From contig CAJNYU010000027.1 of the NCBI GenBank assembly GCA_905331475.1, forward strand, positions 248,001-312,000: a DNA stretch of 64,000 nt. The letters are read 5' to 3'. This DNA comes from Rotaria socialis (Eukaryota > Rotifera > Eurotatoria > Philodinida > Philodinidae). Under the pieces are notes generated by a model. It had not been told where the DNA came from. It did no database searches and was given only the letters and a program-made list of their open reading frames with translations. Below are positions 11,001-22,763 of the stretch, one piece after another (within the stretch, counting starts at the first letter, position 1; the number at the start of each line of letters is the position of its first letter). Position numbers and translations under genes: made by a program.

Positions 11001-11934
11001 ATTTTTACACCAAATATTTTATTTCTGTTGAGCGTTATGCATAGCTTGTGATAAATAGCTAATCTCTATGTAGTATGCATGATGAAAAATATTAAACTAT
11101 AGTCGCACGATCTCGATTTTACTCAGAGTTCAACTGATTTGGTTTCTTGCAAACAAAACGTGGAATCTTGATATTTTGATTATATGTAGCATTCATTAAT
11201 TTTTGTTTTTGAATAAAACTTTTCAAGAAAAGTTGACATATACTTATAGAACAGATCAAGATTCAATCTAGACATTTTGGAGCGTTCTGTCATGTGAAAA
11301 CAAAATAGTACAAGATACATTTTGATTGCAGTACGGCTGTCTGTTTAAGTCAATAAATTCATTTTATAGATCGTTCGATTTTAGTTTAAAGCACTATTTT
11401 CACTAGTTTTGCAAGTGTTCTAGAAGAAAGCCGTCTAGAAATGTTACTCTAAAAATGATTTTAGAAACATGATTTTCTTTTCAATTCTATATTCGCTTGG
11501 TTCCACTATGAATTGAATTTCTTTTAACTGTATTTATAATAGTTCACTGAATTCGCCATTCGGAACGAAACGTCACAAAAAATATCAATACCGAAACAAA
11601 TAGAAAACGGAAAATGACTGGTAATAATGTATGTTTTTGCTTACACGGCAATGTTTAATACAGGATAGAGGTAGGTTTTCGTGTGGTATCCTATTTTTAA
11701 ATTTAAATTTTATAAATACGTTCACAATCAATAACGTAGTTGGATTACGAGTAGAATTTTTCGAAATAATCGACTACTAAATCTATTATGTTGAAGATAA
11801 TCCATGATTCGAATGCAACTAAATACAGTGTTGATGGATATACCACTTTAAAAACAAGGCTAAAATCGTAGCGTTTCAATTTCGTCAACAAGAAATGTAT
11901 TTAATAGTGGGCGAAAAGTGTGGGATTAACTTAA
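8065..11934. other. 3.9-kb intergenic stretch, no gene seen
   Basis: AT-rich, with no coding-like frame over 61 codons and no splice-bounded exon that could be assigned. The part next to 8064 is likely to contain the promoter of the minus-strand ankyrin/ART gene. Nothing else could be supported. Confidence 0.5.
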
Positions 11935-12953
11935 CCCTTTCCAGCCGGCTCCCAGAAGCGACATAGTTAAAACTCTTCTTCTGCGTATATTTGTTTTCGT
12001 GCCATAGAGATAGCAAAAAACTATTTCTTAAAATCGAACGGTGCTTCTATGTTGAATGGCTGCATGTTTTCATTTGACAACAGCCGGCCGTAAAGGGTCA
12101 AAACTTTGAAAAATTCATTTGTCGTTTTCGATCATCGAAATTCACTATTGTGCGTTCCTTTCATTTAATTATTCAAGAAAAAGTGCAAAAAATATATACG
12201 ATACACCTGGGCAGTTTCTACGCGATTCAAATCGACTTTTGTACGAAAACTTTGACATAATTTGAACTTAAGGAGAGAGTAGATGTATGGGTTTTTGTGT
12301 TAGTTGGCATCAGGATAATTATTCTTGTAGATCCTTTATTTCTCTACATCCGTGCCGATACGTAAATTAAATATCCATTTCCATACCAGTTATCGAGAGC
12401 TACAATACTATCATGCTGTTTTTTTTTCATAGAAAATTCCATTGAAAGCTAGGAAAAGCTATATAAATCCACCATATATATTTTGTATGCTTTGTTCTTG
12501 TATGAATAAATGAAAAAACGAAAAATAGCCAATAACGATGATCGAAAACGAAAAATGATTTTTCAAAAATTTTGACCCCTCACGGCTGGCTGTTGCCACT
12601 GGGCAACATCCATAGCTCTTATTGTCAGTACTCATTGAATCATCTCTTTGAGTGATACAATATACAATAGATCAAGGAGGAGAAATTTACCACTAGTGAC
12701 CTGTGGGATTGAATGATGGAGGGTACCATAAGAACATCTATTATGATTCAGTTGTTCTTTAGGAGTATTCAGGAGGACTTCGGTAATTTCCTCAGCTGAA
12801 AGTTTTTGTTTTGTTTCATGGGCTATGAGTGTGTTCTAAAATATCTTGTAGTAATTATTGAACTATTGATTCACTATCTATCCACAGTATAGCTAGACAT
12901 TTCTTAAAATATCGACACAATGTTGCCAAATGACAGCATCCGCCCGTAAAGGA
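11935..12953. mobile_element. piggyBac-like non-autonomous element (MITE)
   Basis: A roughly 1.02-kb unit is flanked on both sides by TTAA (11931-11934 and 12954-12957), the piggyBac target site. The left terminus is CCCTTTCCAGCCGG and the right terminus, read inward, is TCCTTTACGGGCGG, an imperfect terminal inverted repeat starting with the CCYTTT typical of the superfamily. No transposase frame exists inside, so it is non-autonomous. Internally, about 12079-12200 and 12475-12596 form a second, better-matched inverted pair with the same AACAGCC-GGCCGT-AAAGGGTCAAA motif. This suggests a nested or foldback structure. Confidence 0.6.
12079..12596. repeat. Inner inverted repeat inside the piggyBac-like element
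   Basis: The arm at 12079-12200 (starting CAACAGCCGGCCGTAAAGGG) pairs with 12475-12596 (ending CCCCTCACGGCTGGCTGTTG). Homology runs on through the TTTTCGATCATCG block, with scattered mismatches. The spacer is about 270 bp. It may be a second copy of the same terminal repeat, from self-insertion or foldback duplication. Confidence 0.55.
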
Positions 12954-12957
12954 TTAA

Positions 12958-13849
12958 ATAGTTTAACAGTCTTTCGACGTCATAAAACTCGATCAATTTT
13001 AGTAGTGACTGACGATTAAGCGACTATTTCATCGGTATATTACGATTAACCGTTCAAAATTATTGAAAAGCCTCACAAAACAACAAAATAATCCTAAATT
13101 AATTAATGAGCGTGACAATTTCTTATTTTCATAGAATAAAAATATCTATTACTTTAACTGAACACATAATTGGTATGGCTACACGTTCACCTGGAAAAAT
13201 AAGCGATAGTAAAGATAATTGTTTTTCATCGGTTTAATCCCACATCATATGTGGACAAGAGGTAGTTACATAAAGAGTAATATACTAGTTTAAAATAATG
13301 AAAATTTAGCAGTATATTTTAGGCTAGATTTTAACTAGAAGTTGTAAAAATCTAAAAGGTTTCTTTAAAATCACTACTTATATCATTTGCTAATAGGTAA
13401 AAACAGCAATTTTTTAGCTAACCAATACAATACACTGTTTTCATATTAATTACGTGTGAAACAGACATATGTGGAACAAAAGAATATTTCATACAGTACT
13501 TTTAACATAACTATTCTCGTTGTAAATACACAACATATTTGAATGGAAATATAGCATTTGATGCGTTGAATTTATTATTCCATTTCAAAGTTTTCATTTT
13601 AATAATCTGAGTGTAATCCAATGTTATCATTCTTATTTTATTTTTGTCGCGTGTTCGATAGTTGTTCTCAAAATCCGTTGTATAGTGCTTGCTGGCGGCA
13701 CCTATCAGATTGTTTTTTGACATATTTTTGAGGTCTGTTACTTGACACTTTTAAGTTGCCAATGGTGGCTGATGTCTGCTGTATAGATAATGTTGCAATT
13801 CGATTCTCTTATGGTGTTTGTTGTTTCTATTGAGTGATTGGCAGCAGTA
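12958..13849. promoter_or_regulatory. Upstream region of the TTLL7-type gene
   Basis: About 0.9 kb of non-coding DNA before the TTLL7-type start codon. The short minus-strand frame at 13511-13723 lacks coding character. Promoter function is inferred from position only; no TATA box or initiator could be singled out. Confidence 0.35.
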
Positions 13850-16800
13850 ATGCTTCGCTCCTCAAATAGTGTTCGAGGTCAACATCAGTCCACATCAAGT
13901 ATTTATGACTACAAAACACTCAATGAAATGGTAATGAGAACAACAAATACGAGCACATCAAATGAACAATCAGTAATAGACAATCATGAACCGAATAAAT
14001 ATATTCAACCAGTGAAAACGTCTCTTGCTGATGAATCTTTATGTGTTTCTTTACAGTCAATGTTAAGTACTACTATATCCTTATGTGAAGTGATCATTGA
14101 AGGCAACTGGAGATTTCGAGCATATGAAGATGATCAGTTTAGATTTAAATCAATGGGTATTGATAATTTAGTTTATATATGTCATGATATCATGAACAAA
14201 ACACTTGGAATGATTAAGTTAAAACAACAAAATCAACGAATATCGTCATCAAGTTGTAAACCATGGCCAATAGTAAATGTGGATAATTTTGAAAAATTGA
14301 CAGATGTAGATCGTGCTATTCTTAATCGTGCTCATGTATATGCTCTAATGACAATTATCTTTGAAGCAACATCGTCAAGTATCTCAATGTCTCAACAAAT
14401 TTGTTATAAAGATGAAGTTGTCGAACATATCAATAATGAACATAGTGTTTCTAAATCTCATAATTACCCTAAAGTATCCTATGAAACTGCTTTCCGACAT
14501 CTGATTCATACACCTGACAATCAACTTCTTCAAGTAGCTCTTCATGCATCTCTTATAACCGGTCATAGTCGAATGGAGTTACAAGAATTAGGTGAAAAAT
14601 TAGGTGTCAAACGACATCATTTTGATATGGGTTCAATAAAAGATTCAACCAAAACTTTTCAAGACCTAATAAAATTATTACGTGAACAAAAATTAAAACG
14701 AGAACGCGAACAACAATACGTTGATACTAATAAATTACCGTATAAGCCTAAAAAAAAACGAGGTCTAAGCGCGAATGTTTCAGGCACGAAGTTTGCTGTT
14801 GGTAAGCTATTTTAATTTAGATTTTCACGATTTGTTTGTTTATTAAAATAACATAAAAAGAAACCCTGAAAACGTCAACGTCATTCTCGAATACATAAAT
14901 TAAAACAACAGAAGAGGTTTGATTTCAAATCATGGATTCTCAAAACCATCATTATAGACTATCATCATTATTTTGAGAATAACTCTGATCATAAAAAATA
15001 TCAATTATTTTATATAAAATATTGTTTCTTCACGTTAAAAGATACCATTCTCGTATTGATTGTTGGCGCCTTAATTCATGTCAAATTATAGTTGGAAAAA
15101 AATATTCAAAATATTAAGTTGGTTTACGACTAAAATGTAATTTCATGATTCTATTTTGAAAGATGCATGAACATTGTGTAATCAAACTAGTCTGAATCGA
15201 TATAGTTTCTATCATATAAGAGAAAACAATTGAGATTTTGTAGATAGCAATTTCTTTTACTTATTTACGAAGTCGTTAAAGTCTATAGTGATTATAGAAT
15301 ATTTTGAGTATTGTGTTGTTATCTAAGCGTGATAATTTTTTAAAGTTCAACCTATCTAATCATATGTTAGAAGATAATTATGAATCGATTGAATTCATAA
15401 ATCCTAATAGAAAGTTAATTAAAATATTAATTCCAATTTTTTTATCATTTCGTCGTATTTTAATTAATAAAATAAATGATTCATTCGATCATTGATACGA
15501 AAAACGTTCTTGACATATATACTGAGAACGTTTTCTAGTTCATTACATTTATAATACGAACGGCTGAAATTGATAAATGAATCATGATATTTTATTGTAT
15601 TTCTAAACAATCAATTTTGAACAATATAGAAACTCTTTTATTTGATATCATTTTTCTTTTTGATTTAGTTCGTCAAGCTGCTGATGTATACGGCTTTTCT
15701 CTAAGTTCCGATGGTGATACTACTTCTAATCTATTGTGGCACGATACATTAATATCAATGGATATTGTATCGGCACTAAAACCCTACCAAAAAGTAAATC
15801 ATTTTCCAACCATGAGTGAAATTTCACGTAAAGATTCATTAGCTAGAAACTTTGACAAGTATAATTGCAATGAATTTATTTTCTATTGATTTAAAAATCA
15901 AATTTATTATAGATTATCACGAACTCTACCCGATGAATATAACTTTACGCCTAAAACGTGGATATTACCAAATGAATACAATTCATGGTATTCATATGCT
16001 TCAAGTAAACCAAAAAAAGATCAATGTACTTATATTCTTAAACCAAATAATGGTGCCATGGGACACGGGTGAGATTTTTTTTCTTTTTAATTTCATTTTT
16101 AAATAAAAATAATTATTTAATAGTATTCAAGTTTTTTGTGATTATGAACGAATTCAACCAATGGATAACTATGTGATTCAAGAATATATTCGAGAACCTT
16201 ATCTTATCGATGGTTTTAAATTCGGTATAAAAATATTTATTTGTCTTTTTGTTATATTAATATTTACAATGTTAAATTTTTCTCTTTTAATAAATAAGAT
16301 CTTCGAATTTATGCATTATTGACATCATGCGACCCACTTCGTGTATTTATTTTTAATAATGGTCTTGTTCGTATGAGTACAGAAAAATATGAAACACCTA
16401 ATCGAAAAAATGCTGTATTTGATTTTACTGATTTGTTTTTTTGCAAAAATTAATTTTCTGTTTTCTATTTTCTAGTCTCATCTTTTCATGCATTTAACAA
16501 ATTATTCCGTAAACAAATACAATGTTGATTATGAAATTAGTGCATCAAATGCTAATGGAGAAAATACAGGCAGTAAACGTTCACTTAAATTTTTATTTGA
16601 ATATTTACGATCTCAAAATCAAGATGCAAATACACTTTGGAGAGATATACAAGTAAATCTAATTAAATATCTATTGAAAAAAGAAAGTATTAAAAAAACT
16701 AAAATACCGTTTGTTTTTAAAGAATATTATATTGAAAACAGTTTTTCTTGCTCAACCACATTTATTTGCTGCTTATCGAATGTGTCGTCCCGGCGCTTCA

Positions 16801-19136
16801 CCTTCAAGTGAAAGTGTTTGTTTTGAAATACTTGGTTTTGACATATTAGTTGATCGCAACTTAAAACCATGGGTACTTGAAGTATGTACTGCACAAATTT
16901 TCATTTACTAATTCAAGAATTAAAAAAACATAGGTAAATCGTTGTCCAAGTTTTGGTACAAATGAACAAATCGATTTTGATATAAAAATGAAACTGTTAC
17001 TTGATACATTTGAATTACTTCGTTTTCGAACATCAGACAGAAAAAAGAGTCTCGCCATTGAAAAAGCTGAAGCACAACGTCGTTTATATTCAAATATTGG
17101 TAAAACTAGTCGTTTATTAGATGATGCATCACTAATTCTTTCCAATGGAACCTATCGGGATTTTCGAACTCGACAAAAAAAACTTGCTGATGTGGTATGT
17201 TTAAAAACGAAAAAGGATATTCTTGAAATCTTTAGAAAATTATTATTTTCGACAGAAGGAAAAATTATATCTTCTTCAACGTGAAACAGCTCGTGAAACA
17301 TTTGAAAACCGTCATTTAGGAAGTTTTATACGTTTATTTCCTGTTGAAGATAGTATTCGAATGAGTGAATTAATGATCGTATTAACAAAGTGTTTCGATG
17401 TGTTATATGCAAATAGAAAGGATTTATCATGGAGTACGAAATATTATAATCGATTTAAAGAAGAAGAATTATTAGAACAATTGACAGAACTTGAAGATCT
17501 TGATCAAAGTGATCAAAAACGAAACCCTCGTTTAGCATTTGTAAGTTGTTTTCATTTTGATTGGAAGAAAAAAGACATTTTTTGTTTTCATGATGAAACT
17601 AAAAGATCGATGAGAAAAAAATTAAAAAATAAATAAATTGTACTCATCGTCCTTTCAGAGTGCACCAAGTAGCAAAAGTTCTTTTTCATCATGGTCAGCT
17701 ATAAGCTTTACCGAAGTAAGTTTCTATTTATTGTTGCACTAGTTGTTGTCGCAATTTTATCATTCTGTCACTTTTTGTTTTTGCTTACCATTTGTATATC
17801 AATAATCATCATTAGCTCACTATATCATTGATTTTCCTTTTCCATCATATTGTTTTGTATCATAAATGTATTTCGATAATCTGCACAAACTGTTTATATC
17901 TTTTCATATCAATTTTGTCTTCTTAATATAGGTATCAAATAATAGTCTTCCAATAGATCGTGCATCTCCGTCAGCCAGTTTTGTATCCGAATTGACTGAC
18001 GATGACGATGAACATAATCATCAAGATCGATCAAGTTCACCTCAACCATCTGATTTCGTTAATAAAACCACATCATCAACAAATACTATTACAACCAATG
18101 GTTCCTTATTGAGACGATATACACCACAATCACGAACAAATGTTCTTCGTACAACACCAATATCGCCATTAATTCTTCGAAAACAACGACAATCTTCAAT
18201 TATTCCTACAAATATTCTTCAACGACCAAACTTACAATCACAAGCAAGTCCATCGGATATAAAAACAAATCGAGCCATTGAAAAGAAAAGTTATTCAACA
18301 TCATCAAGTCAAAATGCCGATCGTCCAACTCAACAGTCTCGATTAACAACTCGAGTAATAAATAGTCAAACTCAAATGGTTACATTCACCACAATAACGC
18401 AAACTGGTAGAAAACAACAAAGTAGTATGACACCATCGATTGGTCGATCAACATCATTCAATACTCCTAAAGTTAGAACAAATTTTCTTGCGTAAAAAAA
18501 AATGAAAAATTGATGTCTATTTTAGGAATTACAAATCAATGATGATCAATTAAATCATCTTTATCAATCAACACTTGAACAAATGCATCAATTGTGTATT
18601 CGGTATCCCAATAAATCTGATGATGAAACACGACGAATTTGTAATGAAATTGTTGAAAACTGGAATAAATATCGTTCGTTAATAGGAGAATTTTGGTTAT
18701 CTAAATTAGATACAAAAAAAAGACAAGCAATTATAAGAATTGTTTGGAATAATGTTCAACAAATAATGAAGCAACTATGGACGGTGGATCACTATATTGA
18801 ACAATTATCATTAAGTAAACATTTAGCTAAATTAGAACAACGCTTATTAGCCAACAGTGGTCAATACTTATGGGATATTTGTCAAAATAGATATAAGTAT
18901 GTAATAAAAAGATAAATAAATAAGCAAATTTAAGCTCTCGTTATTTAAGTTCGTGGGGATCATCATTAGTAACAAGTACAAATCGTGTATCTCCAATTGA
19001 ATTAGCGTGTTGTAATCGTTTTATTGAATTGTGTAAACAAGCTTTGTTTATTGTTTATCGTTATTCAGTTGATGAAAAGATCAAAAAACAACAAGAGCAT
19101 CAATCACAAGGATCAACGATAATGGCTATTTCATAG
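13850..19136 (+). CDS. TTLL7: Tubulin polyglutamylase TTLL7-like, with long N-terminal extension
   Basis: A tubulin-tyrosine-ligase-like glutamylase that adds glutamate side chains to tubulin tails (beta-tubulin for vertebrate TTLL7) in axonemes and neurites. Thirteen exons close in frame: 13850-14801, 15669-15858, 15913-16068, 16124-16224, 16299-16414, 16476-16652, 16723-16881, 16934-17194, 17256-17540, 17659-17715, 17932-18471, 18526-18896, 18950-19136, giving about 1183 residues. The family signature begins near residue 300 (KKKRGLSANVSGTKF) and continues with TSNLLWHD, YQKVNHFPTMSEI, LKPNNGAMGHG (ATP grasp), FMHLTNYSVNK, YRMCRPGASPSSESVCFE and LEVNRCPSFG. The tail RTSDRKKSLAIEKAEAQRRL and ENRHLGSF is specific to TTLL7. 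Human TTLL7 has only about 40 residues before this block; here about 295 extra residues of unknown family come first, in the same exon. The C-terminal part is Ser/Thr-rich. The start ATG follows an in-frame TGA at 13835. The donor at 18472 and the acceptor at 17256 were chosen by phase and are the least certain joins. Confidence 0.88.
14802..15668 (+). other. Long first intron of the TTLL7-type gene
   Basis: An 867-bp GT-AG intron, more than ten times the typical intron here, separates the new N-terminal exon from the conserved TTL exons. Reading phase across it gives ...GTKFAV-V-RQAADVYGF, matching the family, which supports the join. No exon was recognised inside it. Confidence 0.7.
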
Positions 19137-19530
19137 ATATGTGAAATTATTTTTCTAGATATTGTCAGTTCTATTTTTCCGGTGGTCGATTTTTCTTAAA
19201 AATTTTTTTATAATTTAAACATTGCATGCAAATCATTTTCATTTATTTCAAAAATTTTAACGAAGAAAATTTTTTTGATCGTATAGAATTGAATGAAAGC
19301 CTTTAAAATTCATAGAAAGACTAGGACTCAAACTTTATTGAGCTTGGCTGAATACATAAACATGTTAAATGCATAAAATTTATTTGAAGTGATAGCAAAG
19401 AATCTTTAGTAATACAACAATTTCGCAAATATTACTCGTTGAAAACAGAATTAGTCTTAAGTCAACAGACGGACTTCATATGCCAAAATACTTAAAATAA
19501 GATTTTTTAATCATAGGATTTCTTTTCTGA
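19137..19530. other. 3' flank of TTLL7-type gene
   Basis: AT-rich, non-coding. Probable 3' UTR at the left; no polyadenylation site could be fixed with confidence. Confidence 0.35.
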
Positions 19531-19832
19531 ATAAAAAATTATAGATCTAATAAATCGAAGATTCATTGTGACTGTCTTTCGTAGTGGTTGATCTAGTTTT
19601 TATATAATAATTAATTCATTGTCTAGAGCTTTCGACTCAATTCTAGGAGCCATTTTCAATATAAAAAGATATTTATGTTCTTAAGTTGATTTCATTGAAT
19701 AAGTTGAAAATGACTCCTGGAATTGAGTCGAACGCTCTAGACAATGAATTAATTATTATATAAAAACTAGATCAATCCCTACGAAAGACAGTCAAAATGA
19801 ATCTTCGATTTGTTCGATTTATAATTTTTTAT
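19531..19832. repeat. 302-bp near-perfect palindrome (foldback/MITE-like)
   Basis: Left arm 19531-19659 and right arm 19704-19832 are inverted copies about 129 bp long with only a few mismatches, separated by a 44-bp AT-rich loop. The arms share TCTTTCGTAG, CTAGTTTTTATATAATAA and CAATTCTAGGAGCC/GACTCCTGGAATTG. There is no coding capacity. The low divergence suggests recent insertion or ongoing arm-to-arm conversion. A TA-type target duplication is possible but ambiguous because the ends are TATA-rich. It does not share the CCCAGG ends. Confidence 0.75.
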
Positions 19833-21117
19833 ACCAAAGTACTTGTTGATATTGTCAAATTTTTGAATAATGACATTGCCAATAAAAGAGATTATCTCAA
19901 TCTTACTCGTCTATGGATATTTGGTTACTAGAAATCAATCAATCTTGTAATCATTTTTTCATGTTCGTCTTTCTATTATTATGTATGCGGATAAAAAAGA
20001 TTACTCATAATATTTTCAATATCAAATTTTGTCGAGCTAAATTTTATAACTATTTAAAAGACGACATAGAAAAATTTTAAAAACTGAAGTTTATAAGCTT
20101 TTTAAATGAAATTAGAACACAAAAATCATATAGAAAAGAATGTATCTAAAGATTCTTACAAGATAACAATAATAAAATGTGTATCAGCAAAACAGCCGGT
20201 AATAAACTCTTAAAAACAGTACAAATATATTTCAATAGTACAATCAAAGTCTATTTTTTATACAAACCAAATATATTAATTTAAGTTGAGTATGTCGAAA
20301 AATAATAGTTCTCACCTGACTAAACGTATTGAAAACAATAGAATAGGCACAATTCGTGATAACTATGAAACAGAATTCGTGTTTTTTTTTACTAATACGA
20401 AGTTAATTGAAATACTATGTTTGGACACAATTTAAATATCAACATCAATTTCACAGTAGCTCATGATTGGATTGATTTGAAAAATAAAGGTTTGAATAGT
20501 AAAATACGAATAAGTAATCACACGAAAATACCGAATTTAATTCGCCAGCTTATCATAAAATAATCACCATTATAGAATTGACCAGTTGATTTTTAATAAC
20601 ATTACACTTTGCTCATAGTTTATCACTTGACATACAGTGTCCCATAAGTCAATGCTATTTTTTTCCATTGTATGCCAAAGTTTTCTTCACTTGAAATATA
20701 ATTTCATATTAAAAAAGTATAATTTCCGCTACGTTAACCTAATCAAACAACTAAAATTGATGATATAAACATTTATCGATAACTCGTTTTTCGATATTAT
20801 CCTAAAATATGTTGTACTCATTCAGTTATTGTAATTTATGATATAATCTTCATATAATATAGACTTATGTAGTTTAATTGAAGTCATGAAGCGTATCGTA
20901 CTTGAACTGTCCTTTGGTTTTTTCTCATCGCTCAAATCGAAAGTTAACGAAAAAAAAGGAACATGTATTATAATCGGTTACCGTTCAATTAATATTCACC
21001 TTGAATATCTGTCGACTGAGCGATGATAGAAACTTCATTTTTCGTAGGTTTTATTACATAAATATTCACGTATTTCATTCATTTAATATATATTGACCAA
21101 ATATACAAGCACGTACA
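19833..21117. other. Intergenic, no gene seen
   Basis: About 1.3 kb of AT-rich DNA with no coding-like frame. The last 100 bp may hold the promoter of the small gene at 21118. Confidence 0.4.
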
Positions 21118-21480
21118 ATGTTTGAACATCATCATCATCATGCTGATCAATATATTCTTTCAAGTTTATGTCCATTCTCTTGTTCGATTGTTACTACTGC
21201 ACTTCGTATTGGTGGAATATTAGATCCTGAATTTTTACTTCAATGTCAAATAACGGATAAAAAACTACAAAAAAAAATCGATGGATTAAAACAAATTCCA
21301 TTGAAATATGAACCATTATCATCCATATTTGATTATCAAGAAGAGCTTTTTCTCGATATGGATTTACCATATAAAAGAAAATTTTATGATTCATGCGAAT
21401 TTAAACAATATAATTCGTGGCTAAACGATCAAAATCATTGGAATATCATTCATACGTTTAATGATGATCTTATTATTTAG
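21118..21480 (+). CDS. Small hypothetical protein, 120 aa
   Basis: A single-exon frame opens with ATG and a short histidine run (MFEHHHHHADQY), then continues with SLCPFSCSIVTTALRIGGIL and a charged, aromatic C-terminal half. No domain or family was recognised. It lies 309 bp upstream of the next plus-strand start codon, in a dense cluster, and its codon use is like that of its neighbours. It could be a complete small protein or a first exon. No good donor was seen near its end, so it is kept as single-exon. Confidence 0.45.
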   Translation: MFEHHHHHADQYILSSLCPFSCSIVTTALRIGGILDPEFLLQCQITDKKLQKKIDGLKQIPLKYEPLSSIFDYQEELFLDMDLPYKRKFYDSCEFKQYNSWLNDQNHWNIIHTFNDDLII

Positions 21481-21788
21481 AGAAAATTTTCTGCTAGAAT
21501 ATGACCATTCAATATTGATTCGAATAAATTGTATCGTGTGTCTTCTTTTTCTTTTATTTACCTTGAAATACAGAAAGTTTAATCTTAGAAAGACAGAATG
21601 TATAATTAACGACTACATGTTTTTGAATAGACGATATCTTAAAGTTTTCTTTTCATGCTTTTTTTTCATACAAAATAATGTGATACGGTTGAGTAAACAT
21701 TACATTTTATTTAGTCTCTATCGATTCTTTTTTGCTTCAAATAACATCGTCACACATATCATCATTCAAACAAACCACAAAATACATC

Positions 21789-22751
21789 ATGTCGTTGAAT
21801 GAGCTCGTGGATATGTATAATCGAAAGTTGAATTCTAGTGGTAGCAGATCAACAATGGCAACTGACCCATCGCATCATACACCTCAATCAACATTTACAA
21901 TGAATACCGGATTTGAATCTGTAGCTGATACAGCAAATTCCATGAGTTATAATAACAATAATTATGCCTTTACCGATAATGCAGCATCAGCATTATTATT
22001 TGAGGCTGATTCCTATCGTTTTCAATTAAATGATCGGGTACTTGCTGGTGACACAGTTCGACCACCTCCGCATAATCAACCACGTGTTGAACGCATTAAA
22101 TTTGCTGATAGAGTTGTCTTTTCAACTGATACAGAAGTTGAAGATGATGAACATAATGAAGAATATACAACAAGATATCCTGATGTTAAACCTCAATTGA
22201 ACATAATAAATGCTCAACAAGCACACATACCACCTATTGATATGTATACAAATCCAGGAGACCAAGTTCAACGTTTAATACAACAAGGAAAATTGAAAAA
22301 TTTGCATGGGTAAAGAAAATCATCATTTTTGTTGTACAAACAAAAACAAACATTTTTCCTCTTTAGATATATAAAATATCCATATAATTATATTGAGCCT
22401 CCATGGCATTTCTCTCCATTAGACGAGCAACAAGGCCATGTCAATCTAAATCCACCACGATCTCATTTAACAGCTCAAGATATTGAATCGAATACCATTG
22501 ATGATTTCGATACAATTCAATTACCTTACGGTGTTCCTCAAGATATTGTTTCTCAAGATCGCTATGAATCGATTCCATTACCTAAAATGGTTTATGAGAA
22601 TTTTGTTCCATTAATTGCAACACGTAGAATCGTTTGTCGTCGGCAAACATCAGAACATGTTTCTGGCGAAGCATCTTTTCAACAATATCCAAATCATTCT
22701 GGCATGGTTTCAAAATTATCTGAAGTTGAAGAAATGACATTTAAAGTTTAG
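21789..22751 (+). CDS. Hypothetical protein, 301 aa, two exons
   Basis: Exons 21789-22309 and 22367-22751 are joined by a 57-bp GT-AG intron with matched phase (Gly codon split). The product begins MSLNELVDMYNRKLNSSGS. It has a low-complexity Ser/Thr/Asn section to about residue 80, then more conserved-looking blocks: RIKFADRVVFSTDTEVEDDEHNEEY, then QVQRLIQQGKLKNLHG across the splice, then PWHFSPLDEQQGHVNLNPP. There is no signal peptide or membrane segment. The family was not recognised; the acidic and proline-rich pattern suggests an intracellular scaffold or ciliary protein, but this is a guess. Its stop codon lies only 12 bp from the stop codon of the convergent kinase gene, so the 3' UTRs must overlap. 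Confidence 0.7.
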
Positions 22752-22763
22752 ATCATTAACAAC

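Noticed and set aside
13511..13723. 70-codon minus-strand frame upstream of TTLL7
   Set aside because: Lys/Asn-rich text typical of AT-rich non-coding DNA, with no domain or splice context.
18472..18495. A 34-bp intron at 18492-18525 in TTLL7
   Set aside because: It gives the wrong phase and is implausibly short; a GTTAGA donor at 18472 makes a 54-bp intron in phase.
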